Source: an uncultured Latescibacterota bacterium (GTDB lineage: Bacteria > Latescibacterota > UBA2968 > UBA8231). Taken from it: DNA of 64,000 bases. This document shows positions 34,072-43,394 of the stretch, one piece after another. Numbering within the stretch: the stretch's first letter is position 1; every line of letters begins with the position of its first letter. The translations under genes were made by a program, and so were the position numbers. The DNA is taken from assembly GCA_951813615.1 (NCBI GenBank), contig OX638377.1, positions 4,366,599-4,430,598 on the forward strand, read 5' to 3'. The notes under the pieces were generated by a model. The model ran no database searches and was not told the DNA's origin. It saw nothing but the letters and a program-made list of their open reading frames with translations.

Positions 34072-35433
34072 ATGATCGACCCAAAGGCCGTGCGCACCGA
34101 TCCCGACGCCATGCGCGAGGCGATACGGGTGCGCAAGGTGGACCCAGCCAAAGCCAATGTAGATCGCTGGTTGGCCCTCGACGCGGCGCGGCAAAAGCTG
34201 CAACGAGACATCGACGCGCTCAACAGCGAGAAAAAGCAACTAGCGCGGCTCGGCCGCAGCGACCCGGACGCAGCGCGACAAAAGGGGCGGGAGTTGCGCG
34301 AGCGCGGGCGGGTGCTGGAGCACGAGTTGGGAACCATCGTCGCCGAGTGGCAGGAAATCATGGATTGGTTCCCCAACTGGCCGCATCCCGACATGCCCGC
34401 CGGTGCTGGCGAAGAAGACAATGTCGAGGAGAAGGCCTGGATTCCGGGGCAGGGCTACCTAGCCGCGGATAAGCTGGGCCGTGGGAACACCAGCGCCCAG
34501 TACATGCCCGAGCGACCTCTCCACGCCCAAGACGATGACTTTGAGCCGCTGCACCACGCCGACCTCGGTGTCAAATTAGGTGGCATCAACACCTTGCAGG
34601 GCGGCCAAGTCTCCGGCTCGCGCTTTGCCTATCTGCGCGGCGATATCGCGCGGATGCAATACGCCCTCAGCCAACTCCTCATTGACGAGCTTTTAGCGCG
34701 CGGGTACGAGATGTTGGTGCCGCCGCTCCTCGTGCGGGAGCGCTCGCTGTACGGCACCTCGCATTTCCCCGAAGGGCGCGACCAAGTCTATGCCATCAAG
34801 ACCGATAACGTAGAAGAAGGGGCCGAGCTTTTCCTAGTCGGATCGTCCGAGCCAGCTAACTTCAGCTACTTCATGGACCAGACCTTGGATTCAGCCGAGC
34901 TGCCGGTCAAGCTCTTCGCCTATACGGCCTGTTTTCGCTCGGAAGCCGGGTCTTGGGGCCAAGATGTCAAGGGCATCAAGCGCATGCACCAATTCGACAA
35001 AATCGAAATGAACGCCGTGTGCCTGCCCGATCAGTCCGAAACCCTGTATGAAGAATTCGGCCAAATCAATGAATGGCTCCTGCAAGAGCTGGCCTTGCCC
35101 TACCGGGTCGTCGATAAGTGCCACGGCGACGCGGGCTATCTGGCCAGCCATCGGCAGCGGGACATGGAAGTGTGGATGTCCGGGACGGGCGAGTTCATGG
35201 AGGTAATGACCGACACCAACGCCACGGACTATCAGGCCCGGCGCTTGAACATCCGCTACAAAGGCGCGAGCGGGCGGGGGTTTTGCCACCTCGTCAACGA
35301 CACGGGTTGCGCAATGGGCCGACTGCTCATCGCCATTTTGGACAACTATCAGCAACCCGACGGCTCAGTCCGAGTCCCCGAAGCCTTGCAACGGGTCGTG
35401 CAGAAGAGCGTCCTGCAACCGAAAGGCGCGTGA
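34072..35433 (+). CDS. serS: Seryl-tRNA synthetase
   Basis: A 453-residue class II aminoacyl-tRNA synthetase. The N-terminal coiled-coil tRNA-binding arm is clear (about 30-105, with repeated LxxxI heptads such as RWLALDAARQKLQRDIDALN). Motif 2 is FRSEAGSWGQDVKG and motif 3 is NDTGCAMGRLLIAILDNYQ. The ATG at 34072 follows GGAG and gives a start typical for SerRS; the open frame further upstream is non-coding. No T-box is visible in the 271-base leader. The stop overlaps the folD start. Confidence 0.95.
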   Translation: MIDPKAVRTDPDAMREAIRVRKVDPAKANVDRWLALDAARQKLQRDIDALNSEKKQLARLGRSDPDAARQKGRELRERGRVLEHELGTIVAEWQEIMDWFPNWPHPDMPAGAGEEDNVEEKAWIPGQGYLAADKLGRGNTSAQYMPERPLHAQDDDFEPLHHADLGVKLGGINTLQGGQVSGSRFAYLRGDIARMQYALSQLLIDELLARGYEMLVPPLLVRERSLYGTSHFPEGRDQVYAIKTDNVEEGAELFLVGSSEPANFSYFMDQTLDSAELPVKLFAYTACFRSEAGSWGQDVKGIKRMHQFDKIEMNAVCLPDQSETLYEEFGQINEWLLQELALPYRVVDKCHGDAGYLASHRQRDMEVWMSGTGEFMEVMTDTNATDYQARRLNIRYKGASGRGFCHLVNDTGCAMGRLLIAILDNYQQPDGSVRVPEALQRVVQKSVLQPKGA

Positions 35434-36320
35434 TGGGCGAACGACTCGATGGCCGGGCGATTGCGACCCAAGTACAAGAAGAGCTGCGGGCGGACATCGC
35501 GCGCCTGAAGCAGGAGCACGGTCTAGTGCCGGGCTTGGCAGTCGTGCTGGTGGGAGACAACCCGGCCTCGCAGTCCTACGTGCGCGCCAAGGGCCGCGCC
35601 TGTGAAGCCCTCGGCATTCACTCCGTGCAAATAGATCTACCGGCCAACGCCACCACCGAGGACGTGCTCGCCACCGTCGAGCGGCTCAACGCCGACGACG
35701 CGATCCATGGCATCTTGATACAACTACCGCTGCCGGGCCAAGACGAGCAGCAAGTCCTCAACGCCATTGACCCGAATAAGGATGTCGATGGCTTGCACCC
35801 GGTCAATTTGGGCCGCCTCGTGCGGCAGGAAGAGTGCTTTTGGCCCTGTACGCCGCATGGAGTCTTGCAGATTCTCAGTCGCAGCGGGATCGAGGTAGAC
35901 GGCCAGCACGTGGTCGTAGTCGGCCGGAGCACGCTCGTGGGGCGGCCCGTAGCTATCTTGCTGGGGCACAAGGCGGCTGGAGCTAATGCCACGGTGACCC
36001 TGTGTCACACCGGCACCCGCAACCTCGGGCACTTTACTCGCCAAGCGGACATCCTAGTGGTGGCGGCTGGGTTTCCCCGTGGGATCACGGCGGATATGGT
36101 CAAAGAGGGGGCGGTGGTAATCGACGTGGGCATCAACCAAGTGGACGACCCCTCACGCGAACGCGGCTGGCGACTCGTCGGCGACGTGGACTACAAACAG
36201 GTGCGCCCAAAGGCCCGCGCGATCACGCCCGTGCCCAACGGAGTCGGGCCGATGACGATCGCGCTGTTGCTCTACAACACCGTGTGGGCAGCCAAGAGGC
36301 AGGTGGGATTGGACGGGTGA
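35433..36320 (+). CDS. folD: Methylenetetrahydrofolate dehydrogenase/cyclohydrolase FolD
   Basis: A 295-residue bifunctional enzyme of one-carbon metabolism. The active-site Lys is in SYVRAKGRACE. The PLPGQ-type motif (LIQLPLPGQ), the Rossmann VVVGRSTLVGRPVAILL and the C-terminal PVPNGVGPMT motif are all intact. The start is the ATG of the TGATG overlap with serS, so the two are co-translated. The gene is convergent with higA, 10 bases away. Confidence 0.95.
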   Translation: MGERLDGRAIATQVQEELRADIARLKQEHGLVPGLAVVLVGDNPASQSYVRAKGRACEALGIHSVQIDLPANATTEDVLATVERLNADDAIHGILIQLPLPGQDEQQVLNAIDPNKDVDGLHPVNLGRLVRQEECFWPCTPHGVLQILSRSGIEVDGQHVVVVGRSTLVGRPVAILLGHKAAGANATVTLCHTGTRNLGHFTRQADILVVAAGFPRGITADMVKEGAVVIDVGINQVDDPSRERGWRLVGDVDYKQVRPKARAITPVPNGVGPMTIALLLYNTVWAAKRQVGLDG

Positions 36321-36330
36321 ATATCGCTCA

Positions 36331-36711
36331 TCAATCTAGGGTCGTCGCGTCCAGAGCAGCATGCGGCTCTACCTCTCGCTCGATCTGGCGACGCGTCGTG
36401 CGCTCGGCGACATCGAGATCGTAGCGGGTCTGAAGATTGATCCAGAACTCAGGCGTCATGCCGAAGTAGTGCCCAAGGCGCAACGCAGTATCGGTCGTGA
36501 TACCGCGGCGTCCGAGCACAATATCGTTCAGTCGCGGACGCGAAACCTTGATCGCTTGGGCAAGTCGGTACACGCTGATCTCCATGGGCGTCAGGAATTC
36601 GTCGCGCAGAATCTCGCCGGGATGCACCGGCGGCAGCCGTCGTCCAGAGACCACATCCGAGAAATCGACCTCTTGCCTGTCCAGGTCTTCCCGCTTGATA
36701 GTCATATTCAT
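36331..36711 (-). CDS. HigA-like antitoxin, no adjacent toxin
   Basis: A 126-residue HigA-type antitoxin. It has PPVHPGEILRDEFLTPM and a helix-turn-helix (SVYRLAQAIKVSRPRLNDIV), then LRLGHYFGMTPEFWINLQTRYDL, all typical. HigB toxin genes usually lie next to it; here neither neighbour is one (folD on one side, glgP on the other, only five bases away). The start ATG 36711 is preceded by a weak GTAAGG. It could be an unpaired antitoxin or a regulator that acts on its own. Confidence 0.8.
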   Translation of the reverse strand: MNMTIKREDLDRQEVDFSDVVSGRRLPPVHPGEILRDEFLTPMEISVYRLAQAIKVSRPRLNDIVLGRRGITTDTALRLGHYFGMTPEFWINLQTRYDLDVAERTTRRQIEREVEPHAALDATTLD

Positions 36712-36716
36712 TTGCC

Positions 36717-39272
36717 TTACCCCCTCGCCCAGTGCACCAACCCCATCTCCAAGGGATTTTGCAAGTCGGGATGCGAAGGCACCACGCGCAGGGTGTAGCC
36801 ATGCGACCCAGCCGCCGCGCATGTGAAGGTGCCGACGAAGTGGTAAGTCCCATCGCCATTTTGGCCGTCCAATTCCAGCGGGTACACCTCGGTTTGCGCG
36901 AACTCGCGCTGGGCATTGAGGCGGCCGGCGTAGATCTCGACGCGGACATCCTCTGGCGTTAGCTCGCCCAAAGTCACTGAGGCGCGCAGCGGCACCTTCA
37001 TCCCCACCTTGAGCAGTCGCGGAAATTCAGCATCCACCGCGCCGATCTGGACCTGCGCCCACTTGGAGCGCACGTGCGACTTCCAATGCGTCAACTGCTG
37101 GACCCGCTCGCGGTCAGCCGCCAATTCCGCAAAGCGAGCTTGCCCGGGCAAATAGAACCTCTCGGTGTACTCGCGCACCATGCGGTGCGTGTTATACTGC
37201 GGCACAAGCTGGGCAATGGTCTCCTTCATCCGGGCGATCCAACCGCTGGGCAATCCGTCCGCATCGCGCTGGTAGAACAGCGGGATCACCTCCGTCTCTA
37301 GCAGATCGTAGAGCGAGTTGGACTCGACTGCATCTTGGTACTGTTCGTCGTCGTAGTCCTCGCCGCGGCCAATGGTCCAACCAGCGTGGTTGTCGCAGGC
37401 TTCGTCCCACCAGCCGTCGCATACGCTGACGTTAAGCACCCCATTGACCGCAGCCTTCATGCCCGACGTGCCCGACGCCTCTAAGGGGCGGCGGGGGTTG
37501 TTGAGCCAGACATCGCACCCTTGCACCAAGTAGCGGGCGAGGTTCATATCGTAGTCTTGCAAAAAGAAAATCCGGCCATTAAAGGGCGCTTGCCGCGCGA
37601 GGTGGACGATTTGGCGAATCAGCTCCTTGCCAGCGTCGTCGTGAGGGTGGGCCTTGCCGGCGAAGAGAATCTGCAAGGGCTGCTGCGAGTCGGAGAACAG
37701 GGCCTTGAGCCGTTCGATATGGCGAAAAATCAGGTTGCCGCGCTTGTAGGTGGCAAAGCGGCGGGCAAAGCCAATGGTCAGCGCCTCGGGGTCGAGCCGC
37801 GCTAAGGTCTGCTCAATTTTGGCCACCGACGCGCCCTGGCCCTGCATCTGCTGGCGCAGGTGATGGCAGGCTACATCAATCAGCCGCTTGCGCCGCTGCT
37901 GGTGCGTGTCCCACAACTCGCGGTCGGGGATCTGATAGATCGGATCCCAGTCCCGATCGTCGGTCGATACCAAGCGCCAAGTGTCGCCGAGATAGCGGTC
38001 CAACAGCTCGGCCATTTCCAGCGAAACCCACGTGTGAATGTGGACGCCGTTGGTGACGTGGGCGATGGGGATTTCGTGCTCTGAGAAGTCGGGCCACAGG
38101 CCCTGCCACATGCGGCGACTAACCGCGCCGTGCAGGCGACTGACCCCATTGGCCCGGCCCGAGAGCCTGAGCGCCAAAACCGTCATGCAGAAGTCGGCGT
38201 GGGGATCGCGGGGATCAACCCGGCCCAAGCCGATAAATTCCTCGTGCGACAGGCCGAGCCACTCGCGAAAGTAGCCCAAGTGCGCCTCGATCAAGTGCGC
38301 GGGAAACCAGTCGTTGCCCGCCGCAACCGGAGTGTGCGTGGTGAACACATTGCCGACGATGCTGGCCTCGCGGGCCGTGGCAAACGAATAGCCGTGTTCG
38401 GCCATGAGCCGGCGAATCCGCTCTAGGGCCAAAAAGGCCGAGTGCCCTTCGTTCATGTGGCAGACAGTGGGTTCAATGCCCACGGCTTGCAGGGCGCGCA
38501 GGCCGCCGATGCCGAGGAGGATCTCCTGCCGGATGCGCATGGCCGCGTCGCCGCTATAGAGGCGGGCGGTAATATCGCGGTCAGCGGGGATGTTTTCGTC
38601 GAGGTTGGTATCGAGCAAATAGAGCCGCACCCGGCCCACCTCCACCTGCCAAATCCGCGCCTGCACCATGCCGTGGGCAAAGGGAACCTCAATGGTCAGG
38701 TGCCCTCCGTCGCCGCCGTGGACCGGCTGCACGGGCATCTGGTAGAAGTCGTTTTCCGGGTTGCGCTCTATCTGCCAGCCATCGGCGTTGAGGGCTTGGT
38801 GGAAATAGCCCTCGCGATAGAGCAAACCGACCCCGACGAGGGGAATGCCTAGATCGCTGGCGGCCTTGAGATGGTCGCCGGCGAGCACGCCTAAGCCCCC
38901 GGAATAGATGCGCAGGCTCTCGGTCAGGCCGAACTCCGCCGAGAAGTACGCAACCTGCAACGGGCTCTCGCCGTGCGTCTGGCCAAACCACGTCGGCTGC
39001 GACAAATAGCCCTCAAATTGCTCGACGACGCGCTCGATACGGCTCCGCAGTTGCTCGTCGGTGATTAGGGCGTCAAGCTGGTCTGGTCGCAGGAGAGTCC
39101 AAAAGCGCAGGGGGTCGCGCTGGCTCTCGACCCACACTTCCGGGTCAATCTGATAGAGGGTGCGGATGGTTTCTTTGCTCCAACTCCACCAGAGGTTGTG
39201 CCCCAGCTCCCACAGCGGCGTCAACTGGTCGGGCAGGGACGGAATGATATTGAGGCGATATAGCGGTTTCAT
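36717..39272 (-). CDS. glgP: Alpha-glucan phosphorylase
   Basis: An 851-residue GT35-family enzyme that releases glucose-1-phosphate from glycogen or maltodextrins. The short N-terminal domain (DUF3417-type, WELGHNLWWSWSKET) is typical of the archaeal/thermophile-like glucan phosphorylases. The PLP-lysine motif GTSGMKAAVNG lies near residue 607, followed by DGWWDEACD. A C-terminal extension of about 120 residues follows. No other glycogen gene is adjacent. It stops five bases before the higA start. Confidence 0.92.
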   Translation of the reverse strand: MKPLYRLNIIPSLPDQLTPLWELGHNLWWSWSKETIRTLYQIDPEVWVESQRDPLRFWTLLRPDQLDALITDEQLRSRIERVVEQFEGYLSQPTWFGQTHGESPLQVAYFSAEFGLTESLRIYSGGLGVLAGDHLKAASDLGIPLVGVGLLYREGYFHQALNADGWQIERNPENDFYQMPVQPVHGGDGGHLTIEVPFAHGMVQARIWQVEVGRVRLYLLDTNLDENIPADRDITARLYSGDAAMRIRQEILLGIGGLRALQAVGIEPTVCHMNEGHSAFLALERIRRLMAEHGYSFATAREASIVGNVFTTHTPVAAGNDWFPAHLIEAHLGYFREWLGLSHEEFIGLGRVDPRDPHADFCMTVLALRLSGRANGVSRLHGAVSRRMWQGLWPDFSEHEIPIAHVTNGVHIHTWVSLEMAELLDRYLGDTWRLVSTDDRDWDPIYQIPDRELWDTHQQRRKRLIDVACHHLRQQMQGQGASVAKIEQTLARLDPEALTIGFARRFATYKRGNLIFRHIERLKALFSDSQQPLQILFAGKAHPHDDAGKELIRQIVHLARQAPFNGRIFFLQDYDMNLARYLVQGCDVWLNNPRRPLEASGTSGMKAAVNGVLNVSVCDGWWDEACDNHAGWTIGRGEDYDDEQYQDAVESNSLYDLLETEVIPLFYQRDADGLPSGWIARMKETIAQLVPQYNTHRMVREYTERFYLPGQARFAELAADRERVQQLTHWKSHVRSKWAQVQIGAVDAEFPRLLKVGMKVPLRASVTLGELTPEDVRVEIYAGRLNAQREFAQTEVYPLELDGQNGDGTYHFVGTFTCAAAGSHGYTLRVVPSHPDLQNPLEMGLVHWARG

Positions 39273-39386
39273 CCTTAGTTTCTTCTGTACGATTAGGTTG
39301 TAAGAAGCCCTAAGACAGCAGTGAAGGTGAATTTTGTCAAGGTTTGTCCGAGCTTCTATACTTAGGAGAATCTTCAGGAGAATCTC

Positions 39387-40397
39387 ATGCGCGAAACACC
39401 CAAGGTGATCATCAGCGGCTTTGCCGACGAGGGACCAAAAGACAAAAAGGCCGAAGCCCAGCTAGCCATGCTCGCGACGCTGGGCATGTCGCACTACAGC
39501 TTGCGCTTTGTCGATGTGGGGCAGGGCGTCAAAAATGTGATGCAGCTAACGCAGCCTGAGATAGCGCGGCTGCGCCAATTGCACGGCGAATTCGGGATTG
39601 CCGTGGCCTCAATCGGCTCGCCGATTGGCAAGGTCAAGCTGCTCGATGTGGAAGACGGCTCGGCCAATGCCTACATCCCATTCGACCAGTACTTGCAACA
39701 GGACGTGCAGCGGGCCGTGGATCTGGCCGGCGAGTTCGAGACGCGGCTGATTCGCGGATTCTCGTTTTACCATCCTCAAGGCGAGGATCCAGCCGGTTAC
39801 TTGGAGCCGGCGGCCGAGCGGCTGGCGCAAATCGCCGAGGTTTGCAGCCGGGGCGGGACCATTTTCGGCCTAGAGGTCGAAGCCAATCTCGTCGGCCAGA
39901 ACGGGCGGCTCCTGCAGAAGCTCTACGAGATGGTGGACCACCCCCACCTGTGCCTGATTTTCGACGGCGGCAATCTGTCGAGCCAAAACTTCACCCCGGT
40001 CGAAACCCTAGCCGAGTATCACGCAATGCGCGAGGGGATTGGCTGGATGCACATCAAGGACTATAAGATCGACCCGGCTCTTCAATGGGAGGGCGTCGTA
40101 GATGAGGAGCGGCTGAAAAACTTTGTGCCCGCCGACCGCGGCGACTCCGCGCACGAGGCCATATTGCGCGATTTCCGCACCCGCATCCCGGCCTTGGAGC
40201 ACGAGCTGAAGCAGCAGAGAGTCCCCGGCGTATTCCTCGACCTAGAGCCACACCTAAAGGGCGGCGGGCAGTTTGGTGGCTTCAGCGGCGTCGATGGGTT
40301 TGGGGTCGCGCTACGAGCGCTGCTCAACCTGCTCGACTACGTGGGCATCGGCTACGCGCTGACGGACTACGAGGCCATCGCTCGGCAGCGGGACTAG
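39387..40397 (+). CDS. Sugar phosphate isomerase/epimerase-like TIM barrel
   Basis: A 336-residue AP-endonuclease-2-like TIM barrel. Metal ligands fit FGLEVEANLV (Glu), LCLIFDGGNL (Asp) and GWMHIKDYK (His). The length is slightly above family average. The start is preceded by a duplicated GGAGAATC sequence, of which the second copy serves as ribosome-binding site. It is convergent with the enolase-superfamily gene (four-base stop overlap). Substrate unknown. Confidence 0.85.
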   Translation: MRETPKVIISGFADEGPKDKKAEAQLAMLATLGMSHYSLRFVDVGQGVKNVMQLTQPEIARLRQLHGEFGIAVASIGSPIGKVKLLDVEDGSANAYIPFDQYLQQDVQRAVDLAGEFETRLIRGFSFYHPQGEDPAGYLEPAAERLAQIAEVCSRGGTIFGLEVEANLVGQNGRLLQKLYEMVDHPHLCLIFDGGNLSSQNFTPVETLAEYHAMREGIGWMHIKDYKIDPALQWEGVVDEERLKNFVPADRGDSAHEAILRDFRTRIPALEHELKQQRVPGVFLDLEPHLKGGGQFGGFSGVDGFGVALRALLNLLDYVGIGYALTDYEAIARQRD

Positions 40398-41623
40398 CGC
40401 CCTTGCGCCAACAGAGCCTCGTGCCGCTTTTGGAAGGCCGCGCTGTTGTCGTCCTCAATCACCTCTAAATCGACATCTTGCTCAAAGCCGGGGATGTTGC
40501 CAGCGTAGAAGGCCTGCTGATAGTGGGTTTCAGCAGTAAATTCCCACTCCCGCTCTTTGCCGTCACCCGGCCAGTACACGCGAAGAATGCGCTTTTGGGC
40601 CATGTAGCGGTGTGTGGGCGTCGGCTCTGCGGGATCCACCCGGTACTTTGCAATCGCCTCTTCATCCACCGAGACGCCCAAGCCGGGCGCGTCTGGAACC
40701 GGCATATAGCCGTCGCGGACTTCGATAGGCTCTTGCAACAGATCGTCCTCCCACAGCTCGTGGCAGGTGATATAGGGCAGTTGGGCGTGCGAGAGCACCG
40801 AGCCGAGGTGCGCCGCATACGTAGTGGTCAAGCCTGCGCCGACGAGTTGGAGCCAAAAGGGCTTGTTCTGGGCAGCCGCGAGGGTCCCCGTCCGCCGGGT
40901 ATCGGTCGCGCCGCCGCCGATGACGAACCCATCGCAGCAGTCGTTGCGCAGATATTGGTCTTGGTAGTGTTCGACAATGGGTTTGCGTACGCGCTCGCGC
41001 AAAATCCGCGCTCCATCTACGTCCGTATGCAGGTAAAACGGACTTTCGTACATGCCGACATTGGGATTTTCGTCGAGCTTTTGCAGGATGATTTCGGCTT
41101 TGGCTTGGTTGAGCAAAAAGCCGTTGAAATCGACGTCGAATTTGTAGTCGGCCGGGACCACCTTGGCGACCGCGTCGGTTTGGGCGATAATGTCGCGCCA
41201 CGGGCGGGCCTTCATCTTAAAGGTGGTGTACCCACGCCTTAGCGATTCCTCGGCCTCGGCGACCCAGTCTTGGGGCGGCATATCGATATCCCACCAAGAT
41301 ATGGGGCAGCGGTCGCGGAGCTTGACGCCGAGCAGCTCGTGCACGGGCACGCCATTGTCTTGGCCCACTAGGTCGAGGCAGGCGACTTGCGCCCCAAAGC
41401 CAATATCGTCGCGGTTTATCAGGCTGGCCGGGTTTTGTCCGACGAGGCCATCGACCGATGGCTGGCCGTGGTTGTCGGCCCAGCCCACGAGGCCGTTGTC
41501 CGTCTCCAAGCGCACCACCCACACGCGCTCGTCGTGGGTCGAAGCGCGCTGCATGGCGCGAGTAACGTGATCGGCGTAGAAGGGAATGTTGAGGGCAATG
41601 GCTTCGGCGTGGGTGATCTTCAT
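40394..41623 (-). CDS. Mandelate racemase/muconate lactonizing enzyme family protein
   Basis: A 409-residue enolase-superfamily enzyme. The N-terminal capping domain begins with MKITHAEAIALNIPF; the barrel contains FKMKARPWRD (Lys), DFNGFLLNQAKAE (Asp), YESPFY (Glu) and IGGGATD. These match sugar-acid dehydratase-type members, but the exact substrate is open. The ATG at 41623 is preceded by a strong GGAGGACCTC; a longer frame to 41671 lacks such support. Confidence 0.85.
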   Translation of the reverse strand: MKITHAEAIALNIPFYADHVTRAMQRASTHDERVWVVRLETDNGLVGWADNHGQPSVDGLVGQNPASLINRDDIGFGAQVACLDLVGQDNGVPVHELLGVKLRDRCPISWWDIDMPPQDWVAEAEESLRRGYTTFKMKARPWRDIIAQTDAVAKVVPADYKFDVDFNGFLLNQAKAEIILQKLDENPNVGMYESPFYLHTDVDGARILRERVRKPIVEHYQDQYLRNDCCDGFVIGGGATDTRRTGTLAAAQNKPFWLQLVGAGLTTTYAAHLGSVLSHAQLPYITCHELWEDDLLQEPIEVRDGYMPVPDAPGLGVSVDEEAIAKYRVDPAEPTPTHRYMAQKRILRVYWPGDGKEREWEFTAETHYQQAFYAGNIPGFEQDVDLEVIEDDNSAAFQKRHEALLAQGR

Positions 41624-41712
41624 GAGGTCCTCCGCGGATGATGGGGGCACGTATTGATGGACAGAAGACACGCAAAAATTCGCCTAGGAGCAACCGTTAA
41701 TTTAATCTAAGT

Positions 41713-41864
41713 GATGTTACGCACAGGCCCAGGTATGAGATACTTCGCTTTGCTCAGCATGACAAGCGCTAGCACCTCGCTTTCCAGTGTCATGCTGAGC
41801 GGAGCGAAGCGGAGTCGAAGCATCTCTGAGCACAGACCCGACGATGCGTACGATGCGTAACGTC
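41713..41864. repeat. Nested inverted-repeat element
   Basis: Outer arms GATGTTACGCA (41713-41723) and TGCGTAACGTC (41854-41864) are 11-bp inverted repeats with one mismatch. Inside them, GAGATACTTCGC...CAGCATGACA (41737-41764) pairs with TGTCATGCTGAGC...GAAGCATCTC (41788-41826), forming a long imperfect hairpin. The inner motif with TCAGCATGACA is a widespread intergenic-repeat type I recognise by sight. No transposase is present. It could be a MITE-like or a REP-like element. Confidence 0.65.
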
Positions 41865-41894
41865 AATTAATCCAACGCAAGGAAAGGCAACGCC

Positions 41895-43394
41895 ATGAGT
41901 AGGACGTATGAAACCTTTGTAGAACGCCTCCACGAACTAGCCGACCTAGGCCATGCGCAGGGGCTGATGAGCTGGGACCAAGAGACCTATATGCCGCCGC
42001 GCGGCGCAGCCATGCGGGCCAGAGCGATGGGAACCTTGGCCGGTCTGTACCACGAGCGGCTCACCGCACCGGAATTGGTCGCGCTCGTAGCCGATCTCAA
42101 AGATGCCGAACTAACAGGGGACGCGGCTGTCAACGTCCGCGAAATCGACCGCCAGCAGAGTCGGTCCCTCAAGCTCCCCAAGGAGCTGGTCGTCGAACTG
42201 AGCCAGACCGAATCCTTGGGGCACGAGGCTTGGATCGGGGCGCGAGAAAAATCGGACTTTGCCCTCTTCCAGCCCTGGCTAGAAAAAATAGTCGCGCTCA
42301 AAAAGCAAGTGGCCGAGCGGGTCGGCTACGAAGGCGCAATGTACAACGCGCTGCTCGACGAGTACGAGCCTTATGCGCGGGCCGAGGAGATCGCCCCAGT
42401 CTTTGCTCAACTCAAAGCGCAACTCGTGCCGCTAGTCGAGCAAATCACTGCCACCGGGCTGTACCCGGCGCGGGGCGTACTCGACCAAGAATACCCCATC
42501 GAGCAACAGGAGCTTCTGGGACAACAGGTGCTAGCGGACATGGGTTTCGACATGGAGGCCGGGCGGCTCGACTTGGCGGTCCATCCATTTTGCGCGGGCA
42601 CGTCCCGCGACGACGTGCGGCTGACGACGCGCTACAGCGCCGATTGGCTACCCGGCTCGCTCTTTGGCACCATCCACGAGGGCGGGCACGGGCTGTACGA
42701 ACAGGGATTGCCCGCCGACGCCAGCGGCACCCCGGCTGGCGCGAGCGTCTCGCTGGGGATTCACGAGTCGCAATCGCGGCTGTGGGAGAATATGGTCGGC
42801 CGCAGCAAAGCCTTCTGGACGCACTACCTGCCCAAGCTACGAGCGCTTTTTCCTCAGCAACTCAGCGCAGTCGATCTAGACGCCTTTTACGCGGCAGTCA
42901 ATCAAGTCGAGCCGTCGCTGATCCGGGTCGAGGCCGACGAGGTGACGTACAACCTCCACATCCTGCTGCGCTTTGAACTGGAGTGCGACCTCATTGAGGG
43001 ACAAGTTGCCGTGGCCGAGTTGCCCGAGGCGTGGAACGAGCGGATGGAGCAATACTTGGGCATCCGTCCTCCCGACGACGCCCTCGGCGTGTTGCAAGAT
43101 ACGCACTGGTCCTGCGGTCTGCTGGGCTATTTCCCGACCTACACACTGGGCAACCTGTACGCAGCCCAGTTTTTTTACCAAGCCCACCAGGACTTGCCCG
43201 ACCTCGAAGCACAGATCGCACAGGGCGCACTCGGGCCGCTCAAGGATTGGCTCAACGAGAAAATCCATGCGCGCGGCGCGCGGGCAACGGCCAGTGAATT
43301 GGTCGAGGAGGTGACGGGCGCGAAGCTGAGCGCTGATTACTTTATCGACTACTTGTGGGAGAAATTCGGCTCGCTCTACGGCCTCAGCCGATGA
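41895..43394 (+). CDS. Carboxypeptidase M32 (Taq-type)
   Basis: A 499-residue zinc metallocarboxypeptidase. The zinc motif HEGGH is present near residues 261-265 (TIHEGGHGLYEQG), followed by the conserved SLGIHESQSRLWEN (third zinc ligand Glu) and IRVEADEVTYNLHI. The length is normal. It is a cytoplasmic peptidase that removes C-terminal residues from peptides. The stop overlaps that of the convergent dipeptidase gene by 11 bases. Confidence 0.93.
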   Translation: MSRTYETFVERLHELADLGHAQGLMSWDQETYMPPRGAAMRARAMGTLAGLYHERLTAPELVALVADLKDAELTGDAAVNVREIDRQQSRSLKLPKELVVELSQTESLGHEAWIGAREKSDFALFQPWLEKIVALKKQVAERVGYEGAMYNALLDEYEPYARAEEIAPVFAQLKAQLVPLVEQITATGLYPARGVLDQEYPIEQQELLGQQVLADMGFDMEAGRLDLAVHPFCAGTSRDDVRLTTRYSADWLPGSLFGTIHEGGHGLYEQGLPADASGTPAGASVSLGIHESQSRLWENMVGRSKAFWTHYLPKLRALFPQQLSAVDLDAFYAAVNQVEPSLIRVEADEVTYNLHILLRFELECDLIEGQVAVAELPEAWNERMEQYLGIRPPDDALGVLQDTHWSCGLLGYFPTYTLGNLYAAQFFYQAHQDLPDLEAQIAQGALGPLKDWLNEKIHARGARATASELVEEVTGAKLSADYFIDYLWEKFGSLYGLSR

